From contig DBFJJM010000028.1 of NCBI GenBank assembly GCA_048393175.1, positions 1 to 14,524 on the forward strand: DNA of 14,524 bases, given 5' to 3'. The notes below the pieces were generated by a model. That model saw only the letters and a list, made by a program, of their open reading frames with translations, was not told the origin of the DNA and searched no databases. Shown piece after piece: positions 6,047 through 13,126 of this stretch (positions are counted from its first letter, which is position 1; every line of letters begins with the position of its first letter). The translations under genes were made by a program, and so were the position numbers. Source of the stretch: Merdicola sp048393175 (lineage in GTDB: Bacteria > Bacillota > Clostridia > TANB77 > CAG-508).

Positions 6047-7585
6047 ATGAATAAATTTTTTAAATTAATTCTTAGTCGTATGGTAATAGTAGGATTCCTC
6101 ATTTTTTTACAAGCCCTTTTTCTTATCTTTTGTATTGTTAAATTAAATGAATATCTTGTCTATTTACAAGCAATCTCTATTATAATTGATATATTAGTTG
6201 TTCTTCACTTAATTAATAAAGATGAAGAACCCGGTTTTAAAATTACTTGGCTTATTTTAGTTTTACTTCTTCCTATTATTGGTGGAACACTTTATATCAT
6301 TTTCGGAAATAATAAAATGTCACGTAAATTTTCTCGAAAAGTTATCCCTATTTCTGATAAAATTGACCAATTCTATTCTAAAAATTACACACAAGACTCA
6401 GAAACTTTAAAAGAATTACAAGAGCAGAATCCTATTTTGTACCGTCAATCTTGCTATTTATTTAATACCACTAAAATGCCAGTTTATCAAAACACAACAT
6501 CTACCTACTTTTCTCTTGGAGAAGACATGTTCTCTTCTATTTTAGAAGAATTAAAAAAAGCCAAACATTTCATCTTTCTAGAATACTTTATCATTCAAAG
6601 AGGAAAGATGTGGGATACTATTTTAGACATCCTCGTTCACAAAGCAAAAGAAGGAGTAGATGTTCGTGTCATGTTTGATGATTTAGGATGTGTACAACTT
6701 CTTCCTAACAATTATCATAAAAAATTAGAAAATAGAGGAATTAAATGTGTCGTATTTAATCCTTTTGTTCCCGTTCTTTCCGTTGGTCATAATAACAGAG
6801 ACCATCGAAAAATTTTAGTCATTGATGGTAAAGTAGCTTATACTGGTGGAATTAATTTAGCAGATGAATACATTAACAAAATAGAAAAACATGGTCATTG
6901 GAAAGATACCGGAATTTTAATAAAAGGAGAAGCAGTTCGCAATTTCACGTTATTATTTTTAGAATCTTGGAATTTCTATCGCCCAGAAGATAATGAGTTT
7001 TCCAAGTTTTTAGTAGATTCTAAAATTTCTTCTAAAGATGGTTATTATCAGCCATTTGGCGACAGTCCCCTTGATTTTGAATATATTGGAGAAACCGTTT
7101 ATTTGAATTTAATAAATAATGCCACACATTATTTATATATTAATACCCCTTACTTAATTCCTAGTTATTCTCTTCTTACTGCTCTAAAAAACGCTGCCAA
7201 ACGAGGGATAGATATTCGTATTACCGTTCCTCATATTCCAGATAAATGGTATGTTCACCTTATGACTCAGTCTTATTATTTACCTTTATTACAAGCAGGA
7301 GTAAAAATCTATGAATATGCACCTGGCTTTTTACATGCTAAAAGTTTTGTTTGTGATGACCAAGTGGGAGTGATTGGTAGCATTAATTTAGATTATCGTA
7401 GTCTATATCATCATTTTGAATGTGGCGTTTGGATGGCAAATTCCTCTAGCCTCCTTTCTATGAAAGAAGATTATTTACAAACTTTAACTACTTGTGAAAA
7501 CATAACAGAAGAATTTTGTCGTAAGATTCCACTTTACAAACGAATGGTAGCAGAAATATTAAAAGTATTTGCTCCACTTATGTAA
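6047..7585 (+). CDS. cls: Cardiolipin synthase (phospholipase D superfamily)
   Basis: A 512-residue membrane enzyme that condenses two phosphatidylglycerols to cardiolipin and glycerol. Two or three N-terminal membrane segments lie within residues 8-87 (including TWLILVLLLPIIGGTLYIIFG), followed by two catalytic HKD motifs. The first is H253-x-K255-x4-D260 (DHRKILVID) with GGINLADEY behind it. The second is H430-x-K432-x4-D437 (LHAKSFVCD) with GSINLDYRSLYHHFE. Length and layout match bacterial ClsA-type enzymes of Bacillota. AGGAGG stands 4 nt before the ATG. The gene is monocistronic, with its own promoter divergent from ruvA-rarA and a strong terminator immediately after the stop. The family is certain; which paralogue this is within the genome cannot be told. 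Confidence 0.95.
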   Translation: MNKFFKLILSRMVIVGFLIFLQALFLIFCIVKLNEYLVYLQAISIIIDILVVLHLINKDEEPGFKITWLILVLLLPIIGGTLYIIFGNNKMSRKFSRKVIPISDKIDQFYSKNYTQDSETLKELQEQNPILYRQSCYLFNTTKMPVYQNTTSTYFSLGEDMFSSILEELKKAKHFIFLEYFIIQRGKMWDTILDILVHKAKEGVDVRVMFDDLGCVQLLPNNYHKKLENRGIKCVVFNPFVPVLSVGHNNRDHRKILVIDGKVAYTGGINLADEYINKIEKHGHWKDTGILIKGEAVRNFTLLFLESWNFYRPEDNEFSKFLVDSKISSKDGYYQPFGDSPLDFEYIGETVYLNLINNATHYLYINTPYLIPSYSLLTALKNAAKRGIDIRITVPHIPDKWYVHLMTQSYYLPLLQAGVKIYEYAPGFLHAKSFVCDDQVGVIGSINLDYRSLYHHFECGVWMANSSSLLSMKEDYLQTLTTCENITEEFCRKIPLYKRMVAEILKVFAPLM

Positions 7586-7617
7586 AAACTTCCAGAGCAA
7601 ATTCTCTGGAAGTTTTT
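7584..7617. terminator. Bidirectional intrinsic terminator between cls and copA
   Basis: A perfect 14-bp stem, AAAAACTTCCAGAG (7584-7597) with CTCTGGAAGTTTTT (7604-7617), and a 6-nt loop. A T run occurs on each strand. It overlaps the end of the cls stop codon and directly abuts the copA stop, so it serves both convergent genes. Confidence 0.95.
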
Positions 7618-7821
7618 CTATTTTTTGACTTCATAACCAGCCTGTTTAATGGCTTGTTCTAATAACGTTTTTTCTAATTTTTCGGTTCCTTGTATTACTG
7701 CTTTTTTCTCTTCTACACTAACTGTTACATTTTGTACTTCTGGTACGTTTTGTAATGCCTTTTCTACTGCTTGTTTGCAATGATTACAAGACATTCCTTC
7801 AATTTGCATTTCGATTATCAT
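7618..7821 (-). CDS. copZ: CopZ-like copper chaperone, probable internal in-frame product of copA
   Basis: Within the copA frame, codon 765 is an ATG (7819-7821) preceded by AAAGGAGG (7830-7837) at a spacing of exactly 8 nt. Initiation there gives a 67-residue protein starting MIIEMQIEGMSCNHC, with the beta-alpha-beta-beta-alpha-beta copper chaperone fold and a CxxC at residues 12 and 15, matching the size of free-standing CopZ. In related genomes copZ is often a separate gene just after copA. Here no stop codon separates them, so the same DNA could give both a fused pump and a free chaperone. Independent translation is inferred from the signal quality, not shown. Confidence 0.55.
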   Translation of the reverse strand: MIIEMQIEGMSCNHCKQAVEKALQNVPEVQNVTVSVEEKKAVIQGTEKLEKTLLEQAIKQAGYEVKK

Positions 7822-10113
7822 CTTATTTTCCTCCTTTCTTTTTAAGCTTCCTTTTTTATCTTTTTGGTTTGGAACAAAACGTTTTAAACGAAGTGCATTT
7901 AGTACCACACATACTGAACTTAAGCTCATAGCAGCCGCTGCAATCATAGGATTTAAACGAACTCCCCATATGGGATAAAAAATACCTGCCGCAATAGGAA
8001 TACTGATAGTATTATAGAAAAAAGCCCAAAATAAATTCATTTTAATATTTTGAATCGTTTTTTTACTTAATTGTAAAGCAGTTATTACATCTTTTAAATC
8101 GCTTTTCATTAATACCATATCAGCTGACTCAATAGCAATATCTGTCCCCGCTCCAATCGCAATTCCTAAATTAGCTCTTGTAATAGCTGGACTATCATTA
8201 ATTCCATCTCCTACCATTGCTACTTTTTTACCTTGTTCTTGCAACTGTCTTACTTTTTCTTCTTTGTCTTGTGGTAACACATTTGCCATAATATTTTCAA
8301 TTCCTGCTTCTTTTGCAATTGTTTGTGCTGTTTTTTGTTCATCTCCAGTCATCATATAGACCTCTATTCCCATTTTTTGAATTTGAGAGATAGCTTGCCT
8401 ACTGTTTTGTTTTATTTTATCACGAATCGAAAAAATACCTAGCAAATGATTCTGTTTTGCAACATAAATATTAGTCGCAATTTCTTCTTTTGGCTGTAAA
8501 GTAAGTAATACTCCTTGTTCTTGCATAAAATCTCTATTTCCTGCAATATATTTTTCTCCTTCTAAAAATGCTTGAATCCCTTTTCCTTCTATTATCTCAA
8601 AATCCTTTGCTTGTTCTTCTTTTATCTGTTTTTGTTCTTTCAAAAAAGTAAGAATTGCTTTTGCTATTGGATGATTCGAATTCTTTTCTAGTGCCATTGC
8701 TACCGTATAGAATAAGTCTTTATCCTCCGTAGAAACAACTCCTACCACCTGCATTTTACCTGTTGTAATGGTTCCTGTTTTATCTAAGATAAGGGTATCA
8801 ATAGAATGAGCAATTTCTAAACTTTCTGCTGTTTTTACTAAAATTCCACTTTCTGCTGCTTTTCCTGTTGCTACCATAATAGATACTGGTGTAGCTAATC
8901 CTAAAGCACATGGACAAGAAATAACTAATACTGCAATCCCAATAGATAAAGCAAATTCAAAAGAGTATCCCAAAAACAACCAAACTATCGTAGCCAAAAC
9001 AGCTATTATAATCACTGTAGGAACAAATATAGAGCTTACTTTATCTGCTAGTTTACTAATTGGAGCTTTCGAAGAACTTGCCTCTTCTACTAAGCGAATA
9101 ATCTGAGAAAGGGTCGTATCTTCTCCTACCTTTTGTGCTTCAAACTGAAAACTTCCTGCTTGATTAAGCGTAGCAGAAATAACCTTATCTCCTACCTCTT
9201 TTTTGATAGGTATACTTTCTCCTGTAATAGCAGATTGGTCTACATAGGAGCTACCTTCTATCACTTTACCATCTACTGGAATGGTGTCTCCTGGTTTAAT
9301 TAGCAATCGATCTCCTTTTCGTATTTCTTCTGTAGGAACAATTTTTTCTTTTCCTTCTACTAAAATGGTAGCCGTTTTAGGTGAAAGATTAATTAATTTA
9401 TAAATTGCATCAGATGTTTTATTTTTTGACCTAGTTTCTAGATATTTTCCTAATGTTACTAAAGTTAAAATCATTCCTGCTGACTCAAAATACAAACTCA
9501 TAGAATAATGATGGACTTGCTCTAACTTTCCATGTCCTAAGCTATATCCTATTTGGTAAATTACAATTAAGCCATATACAAAGGCCGCCATTGAACCAAT
9601 TGCGATTAGAGAATCCATATTAGGTACTTTGTTCTTTATTGCTTTTAAACCAGAATGATAATACTTTTGATTAACTGCTAAAATAGGAAAAGTAAGAAGT
9701 AGCTGAGTAAAGCTAAATATGAAAGCATTTTGCTCTCCTAAAAAAATGGAAGGAAGTGGCCACCCTAACATATGTCCCATAGAAAGATACATCAAAGGAA
9801 GTAAAAATATAGTAGAAAGTAAAATTCGTTTTTTCATATCTGCTAATTCTTGTTTTATTGGCTCTTGTTTTTTCTCTTCTACTACTTTGCTATCTGGTAT
9901 TGGTAAAAAAGCTTCGTATCCTGCTTGTTCTACTGCTTTTATAATCGCCAAATCTTGTATTTTATCTGCATCATATTCTACCACCATTTGATTGGTGAGC
10001 AAACTAACAGAAACTTGGTCTACTCCCTCTAGCTTTGCTACTGCTTTTTCTACATGGCTACTACAAGCAGAGCAAGTCATTCCTGTTACTTTATAAAATT
10101 GCTTTTTCTTCAT
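7618..10113 (-). CDS. copA: Copper-translocating P1B-type ATPase with a C-terminally fused CopZ-like domain
   Basis: An 831-residue copper-exporting pump of the cytoplasmic membrane. In order: N-terminal heavy-metal domain with CxxC (GMTCSAC, C14/C17); eight membrane segments from about residue 95; actuator TGES (297-300); CPC metal site (400-402); phosphorylation motif DKTGT (D444); HP (481-482); GDGIND (635-640); YN (700-701) and MSLSSV (729-734), which mark Cu(I)-ATPases. Ordinary CopA ends near LNALRLKRF (739-746). Here the frame continues through a Lys/Glu/Gln-rich linker into a second complete heavy-metal domain with CNHC (C776/C779). An ideal internal Shine-Dalgarno and ATG precede that domain. 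The start ATG has AAAAAAGGAGAG upstream. No CopY-type or CsoR-type operator was recognised. Confidence 0.95.
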   Translation of the reverse strand: MKKKQFYKVTGMTCSACSSHVEKAVAKLEGVDQVSVSLLTNQMVVEYDADKIQDLAIIKAVEQAGYEAFLPIPDSKVVEEKKQEPIKQELADMKKRILLSTIFLLPLMYLSMGHMLGWPLPSIFLGEQNAFIFSFTQLLLTFPILAVNQKYYHSGLKAIKNKVPNMDSLIAIGSMAAFVYGLIVIYQIGYSLGHGKLEQVHHYSMSLYFESAGMILTLVTLGKYLETRSKNKTSDAIYKLINLSPKTATILVEGKEKIVPTEEIRKGDRLLIKPGDTIPVDGKVIEGSSYVDQSAITGESIPIKKEVGDKVISATLNQAGSFQFEAQKVGEDTTLSQIIRLVEEASSSKAPISKLADKVSSIFVPTVIIIAVLATIVWLFLGYSFEFALSIGIAVLVISCPCALGLATPVSIMVATGKAAESGILVKTAESLEIAHSIDTLILDKTGTITTGKMQVVGVVSTEDKDLFYTVAMALEKNSNHPIAKAILTFLKEQKQIKEEQAKDFEIIEGKGIQAFLEGEKYIAGNRDFMQEQGVLLTLQPKEEIATNIYVAKQNHLLGIFSIRDKIKQNSRQAISQIQKMGIEVYMMTGDEQKTAQTIAKEAGIENIMANVLPQDKEEKVRQLQEQGKKVAMVGDGINDSPAITRANLGIAIGAGTDIAIESADMVLMKSDLKDVITALQLSKKTIQNIKMNLFWAFFYNTISIPIAAGIFYPIWGVRLNPMIAAAAMSLSSVCVVLNALRLKRFVPNQKDKKGSLKRKEENKMIIEMQIEGMSCNHCKQAVEKALQNVPEVQNVTVSVEEKKAVIQGTEKLEKTLLEQAIKQAGYEVKK
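7819..7837 (-). promoter_or_regulatory. Internal ribosome binding site inside copA
   Basis: AAAGGAGG (7830-7837), 8 nt, ATG (7819-7821), in frame with copA. The codons spanning it encode KRKEENKM in the linker. It is as good as or better than the copA ribosome binding site itself. Confidence 0.7.
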
Positions 10114-10134
10114 TTCTACTCTCCTTTTTTATTT

Positions 10135-10143
10135 ATTATACCA
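10135..10143 (-). promoter_or_regulatory. Extended -10 promoter of copA
   Basis: On the minus strand TGG-TATAAT (TATAAT at 10135-10140) is a perfect -10 with the TGn extension. No good -35 exists at 16-18 nt, which is common for regulated extended -10 promoters. The start codon lies 21 nt downstream of the -10 box. Confidence 0.6.
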
Positions 10144-10243
10144 CACCTTCCAAAAAACAATTCTTTTCTTTTTCTATGCAAAAAACTTTTTTCTTTTCCT
10201 CACCTTTTTCTTTTTCTCCTCATACAATACAAGGGTGATAATT

Positions 10244-11161
10244 ATGAGTATTGTTCCTACTAATGTTCCTTATACATCTAATTTACTTCGTCAAAATATA
10301 CATCAGTTAAATCAAACCTATCCTTTTTTAAACGTTCAAGTTATTGGGGATAGTGTACTTGGCACACCGATTTATTGTATCCGTTGTGGAAATGGAGCAA
10401 AAAAGGTATTTTATTCTGCCTCTATTCATGCTAATGAATGGATTACTTCTGTTGTACTAATGAAATTCATAGAAGATTATTGTATTGCCTATAGCGAAAA
10501 TTCTTCTCTTTATGGTTATTCTATTCGAAATCTTTTTCAAACAACATCGATTTATCTGGTTCCTATGGTGAATCCAGATGGAGTAAATTTAGTAACTGGT
10601 TTATTTTCTCCTGGCAGTCCAGAATACATAAAAGCACAGACCATAGCAAACAACTACCCAACCATACCTTTTCCAGATGGTTGGAAAGCAAACTTAAATG
10701 GAGTAGATTTAAATCTACAATTTCCTGCAGGTTGGGAAAACGCAAGAGAAATTAAATATGCACAAGGTTTTACCACTCCTGCTCCTCGTGACTTTGTAGG
10801 ATATGCTCCTCTTACTGAGCCTGAAGCTTTAGCATTATATAACTTTACTTTAACACATGAATTTCGTTTAATTTTAGCCTACCATACACAAGGAGAAACG
10901 ATTTACTGGAAATATGGTGACTTTTTACCACCAGATTCCGAATATATTGGTACTCGATTTGCCCAAGCAAGTGGTTATACTTTAGAATTAACCCCACCTC
11001 TTTCTGCCTATGCCGGATACAAAGACTGGTTCATTCAACAATATAACCGACCAGGCTATACAATTGAAGCAGGTTCTGGGGAAAATCCTCTTCCAATTAG
11101 TCAATTTCCACAAATCTATCAAGACAATCTTGGTATCTTAGTATTAGGAGCTGTGTTATAG
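10244..11161 (+). CDS. M14 zinc carboxypeptidase, gamma-D-glutamyl-L-diamino acid endopeptidase type
   Basis: A 305-residue M14 metallopeptidase resembling endopeptidase I of Lysinibacillus and B. subtilis YqgT, which cut the gamma-D-Glu-diaminopimelate bond of peptidoglycan stems. Zinc ligands are H62 and E65 (SIHANEW) and H214 (AYHTQGE); the catalytic Glu is E275 (TIEAGSG). The classical carboxypeptidase DLNRNF is DLNLQFPAGW here (155-164), as expected for the gamma-D-Glu subfamily, which lacks that Arg. There is no signal peptide and no LysM domain, so it probably acts inside the cell, for example in the mother cell or in muropeptide recycling. The ATG at 10244 is preferred, with AAGGGTG at 10231-10237; an in-frame GTG at 10235 lies inside that site. 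It is divergent from copA. Confidence 0.9.
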   Translation: MSIVPTNVPYTSNLLRQNIHQLNQTYPFLNVQVIGDSVLGTPIYCIRCGNGAKKVFYSASIHANEWITSVVLMKFIEDYCIAYSENSSLYGYSIRNLFQTTSIYLVPMVNPDGVNLVTGLFSPGSPEYIKAQTIANNYPTIPFPDGWKANLNGVDLNLQFPAGWENAREIKYAQGFTTPAPRDFVGYAPLTEPEALALYNFTLTHEFRLILAYHTQGETIYWKYGDFLPPDSEYIGTRFAQASGYTLELTPPLSAYAGYKDWFIQQYNRPGYTIEAGSGENPLPISQFPQIYQDNLGILVLGAVL

Positions 11162-11171
11162 CTAGAGATAA

Positions 11172-11251
11172 ACGATAAAAAGTTATGCTAATAAAATCTC
11201 TTAAATAATAAAAAAGAAAAGCAAGGTTCATTAGCATAAACTTTTTATCGT
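11172..11251. repeat. Long inverted repeat after the M14 gene
   Basis: The left arm of 21 nt (11172-11192) is matched by a right arm of 22 nt (11230-11251) that is its exact complement apart from one extra A. The loop is 37 nt and A-rich. It starts 10 nt after the M14 stop. It may act as a large terminator or 3'-end stabiliser, or be a small non-autonomous repeat element. Confidence 0.7.
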
Positions 11252-11451
11252 CATTTTATGTTTTTTATTATAGCTTTAATATGACCATTCTTTTTCTTAT
11301 CTTTGTTAAATATAGTAACTACTTCTTTCATCGTTATTTTGTATTCCTCTTTAAAAATAAATATATAGATAGTCAAACGAAAAATGTTGTAATTGTTAAT
11401 AATAAAGGATTTGACCACATTTAATATAATATAAGAAGATAATAAAATAAC
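11251..11451 (-). pseudogene. Possible remnant of a protein-coding gene
   Basis: An open minus-strand frame of 66 residues with no start codon at its head. It is hydrophobic first, then basic (KEEYKITMKEVVTIFNKDKK, then NGHIKAIIKNIK). An ATG at 11329-11331 could give only 26 residues and lacks a Shine-Dalgarno. The amino-acid pattern looks like the C-terminal end of a real protein, but I cannot name it, and AT-rich DNA can mimic this. Confidence 0.25.
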
Positions 11452-11654
11452 TTATTTCCTAGATTAAGCTTCCCTATTTTTTCTCGTCCATACTTCTAGT
11501 ATGTTTTTTATCAATCCACTCTCTTTTTTCATTTTACTTTATTTTATAAAATTTGCACAATATTATAAAAATTTGAATACTTTTATGGAGTAGTAATCAT
11601 TTCCTCTTAGTTTTTTCTTTCCATTTACTAACTTCTGTATTAAGGTATTTTTCA

Positions 11655-11701
11655 TTACTAGGCTAACTACATAATTTACAAATTAGCCATAGTAATTTTT
11701 T
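11655..11701 (+). terminator. Hairpin with T run upstream of murL
   Basis: TTACTAGGCTAA (11655-11666) pairs with TTAGCCATAGTAA (11683-11695), one bulged T, 16-nt loop, then T6. It could end transcription coming from the left, or act as a protein-binding site just ahead of the murL promoter. The large AT-rich loop makes it a weak terminator. Confidence 0.4.
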
Positions 11702-11709
11702 ATAGGATA

Positions 11710-11718
11710 TGATATAAT
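11710..11718 (+). promoter_or_regulatory. Extended -10 promoter of murL-murD2
   Basis: TGA-TATAAT: a perfect -10 at 11713-11718 with the TGn extension, 34 nt before the murL start codon. The -35 is poor. The T run of the preceding hairpin falls in the spacer. Confidence 0.6.
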
Positions 11719-11752
11719 TTTCCAAAATAAAAAACAAAGGAGAGATTTTTTA

Positions 11753-13126
11753 ATGGACAATATGAGCTATTTTGAGACCATACGAAAACAATATCCTACT
11801 TTTATATATAAAAATTATGAGATAAAAGAAAGAGAAGATAAAATTATATTAAAGTTTTATTTTGAAATTCCTGGTCTTACTTCTTTTGAACCAGAACTTG
11901 TCATTTTAAAAAAGAATTTTGGGTGGAATGATATTGATACGCCCTTTACACGCTATTTAGCTTTTCATATTGGACTAATTGAGCTAATTAGTTATTGGAA
12001 AAGTGTTTGCTGCCCTAATGTTATTGTACAATGTGGCTATCTTTCAAAAGAGCAAATAAAATGGTTTCAAAAATTATATTTCTATGGATTAGGAGAATTT
12101 TTCTACACCAATCATATTACTACCTCTATGGAAGAGTTTATGAATCTTACCTGTACTATACCTTTTACACAAGCACCTCTTCCTCAAATTACTTCTTTTG
12201 ATGGTACGATTATTCCCATCGGAGGAGGCAAAGATTCTGTTGTTACTTGTCAATTATTAAAAAATCAAAAGAAAACAGATTGTTTTATTGTCAATCCAAA
12301 AGAGGTAACAAAACAATGTGCCAGTCTTGCTGGTTTTTCAGACGAACAAACCATTGAAGTAATTCGCCAAATAGATAAAAACCTGCTTTCTTTAAATCAA
12401 AAAGGGTTTTTAAATGGACATACACCCTTTTCTTCTTTACTTGCATTTTTATCCTATTTTGTTGCTTATTTAAGAGGAAGAAAATACATTGCTTTATCTA
12501 ATGAATCTAGTGCGAATGAATCCAATGTAGAAGGGCTTAAAGTAAATCATCAATACTCGAAAAGCTATGAATTTGAAACTGATTTTCAAACGTATTGTAA
12601 ACAATATTTGCAAGCACCTATCCATTATTTTAGTTTTTTAAGACCTTTAAATGAATTACAAATTGCTATGTTATTTTCTCGTTATGAAGCCTATCATCCT
12701 GTTTTTAAAAGTTGTAATGTAGGAAGTAAATCGGCTAGTTGGAAATGGTGTTGTAATTGTCCAAAATGTTTATTTGTCTACACTATCCTAAGTCCTTTTC
12801 TTTGTCCAGAAAAACTGATTCCTATTTTTGGAGAAGATTTATTTCAAAAGGAAAGTTTATTAGACACTTTTATTTCCTTAACAGGTCATACCAAAAACAA
12901 ACCATTTGAATGTGTAGGAACTTATGAAGAAATTATCTTTGCAATTAGTAAAACTATTTCTAATTTAGAAAAAGAAGAAAAACCATTACCTTATTTATTA
13001 CAATATTATAAACAAAATTATCCTTTAGCAGACCTTTCTTATGATTTAACTACGTTATATAACATGCAAAATAGTCTGCCAAAAGAATTTGACGAAATTC
13101 TTAGAAAAGAGGTTACCAATGATTAA
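11753..13126 (+). CDS. murL: UDP-N-acetylmuramoyl-L-alanyl-L-glutamate epimerase MurL
   Basis: A 457-residue cytosolic protein recognised as MurL, which in Xanthomonas uses ATP to epimerise the terminal L-Glu of UDP-MurNAc-L-Ala-L-Glu to D-Glu. Visible signatures: an ATP-pyrophosphatase-like loop PIGGGKDS at 155-162; NGHTPFSS at 221-228; the asparagine/serine motif NESSANES at 250-257; FLRPLNELQIA (295-305); and a four-Cys cluster CCNCPKC (333-339) that could hold a metal. Length is close to the Xanthomonas enzyme. AAAGGAGAG precedes the ATG. Its end overlaps the next gene, a MurD-type ligase, by 8 nt, the same partnership as in Xanthomonas, which strongly supports the call. The assignment rests on remembered family motifs, not on a search. 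Confidence 0.85.
   Translation: MDNMSYFETIRKQYPTFIYKNYEIKEREDKIILKFYFEIPGLTSFEPELVILKKNFGWNDIDTPFTRYLAFHIGLIELISYWKSVCCPNVIVQCGYLSKEQIKWFQKLYFYGLGEFFYTNHITTSMEEFMNLTCTIPFTQAPLPQITSFDGTIIPIGGGKDSVVTCQLLKNQKKTDCFIVNPKEVTKQCASLAGFSDEQTIEVIRQIDKNLLSLNQKGFLNGHTPFSSLLAFLSYFVAYLRGRKYIALSNESSANESNVEGLKVNHQYSKSYEFETDFQTYCKQYLQAPIHYFSFLRPLNELQIAMLFSRYEAYHPVFKSCNVGSKSASWKWCCNCPKCLFVYTILSPFLCPEKLIPIFGEDLFQKESLLDTFISLTGHTKNKPFECVGTYEEIIFAISKTISNLEKEEKPLPYLLQYYKQNYPLADLSYDLTTLYNMQNSLPKEFDEILRKEVTND

Larger units (their letters stand above)
11162..11752. other. Gene-poor 590-bp interval
   Basis: No intact gene is seen on either strand. The interval holds an 80-bp inverted repeat (11172-11251), an open but startless minus-strand frame that reads like protein (11251-11451), a second short minus-strand frame at 11464-11532 without a ribosome binding site, a hairpin followed by a T run (11655-11701), and the murL promoter. 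The fragments suggest a decayed gene. Confidence 0.6.

Noticed and set aside
10200..10228. CATACAAT with TCACCTT 14 nt upstream, resembling a sigma-E promoter for the M14 peptidase gene
   Set aside because: The -10 is an exact match, but transcription would start at about 10235, inside the ribosome binding site and about 9 nt before the ATG, leaving no proper leader. Kept only as a note.
10114..10243. Copper-responsive operator in the copA-M14 intergenic region
   Set aside because: No CopY-type TACAnnTGTA and no convincing CsoR dyad was found; the region is mainly T/C runs.
11464..11532. 22-residue minus-strand frame starting MKKESGLIKN
   Set aside because: No ribosome binding site, and a stop lies just upstream of the ATG; treated only as a possible gene fragment.
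12215..12240. PIGGGKDS loop suggesting a QueC/TilS-like ATP pyrophosphatase in nucleotide or tRNA modification
   Set aside because: The remaining motifs (NESSANES, FLRPLNELQIA, CCNCPKC) and the overlapping MurD-type gene fit MurL, which itself carries this ATP loop.
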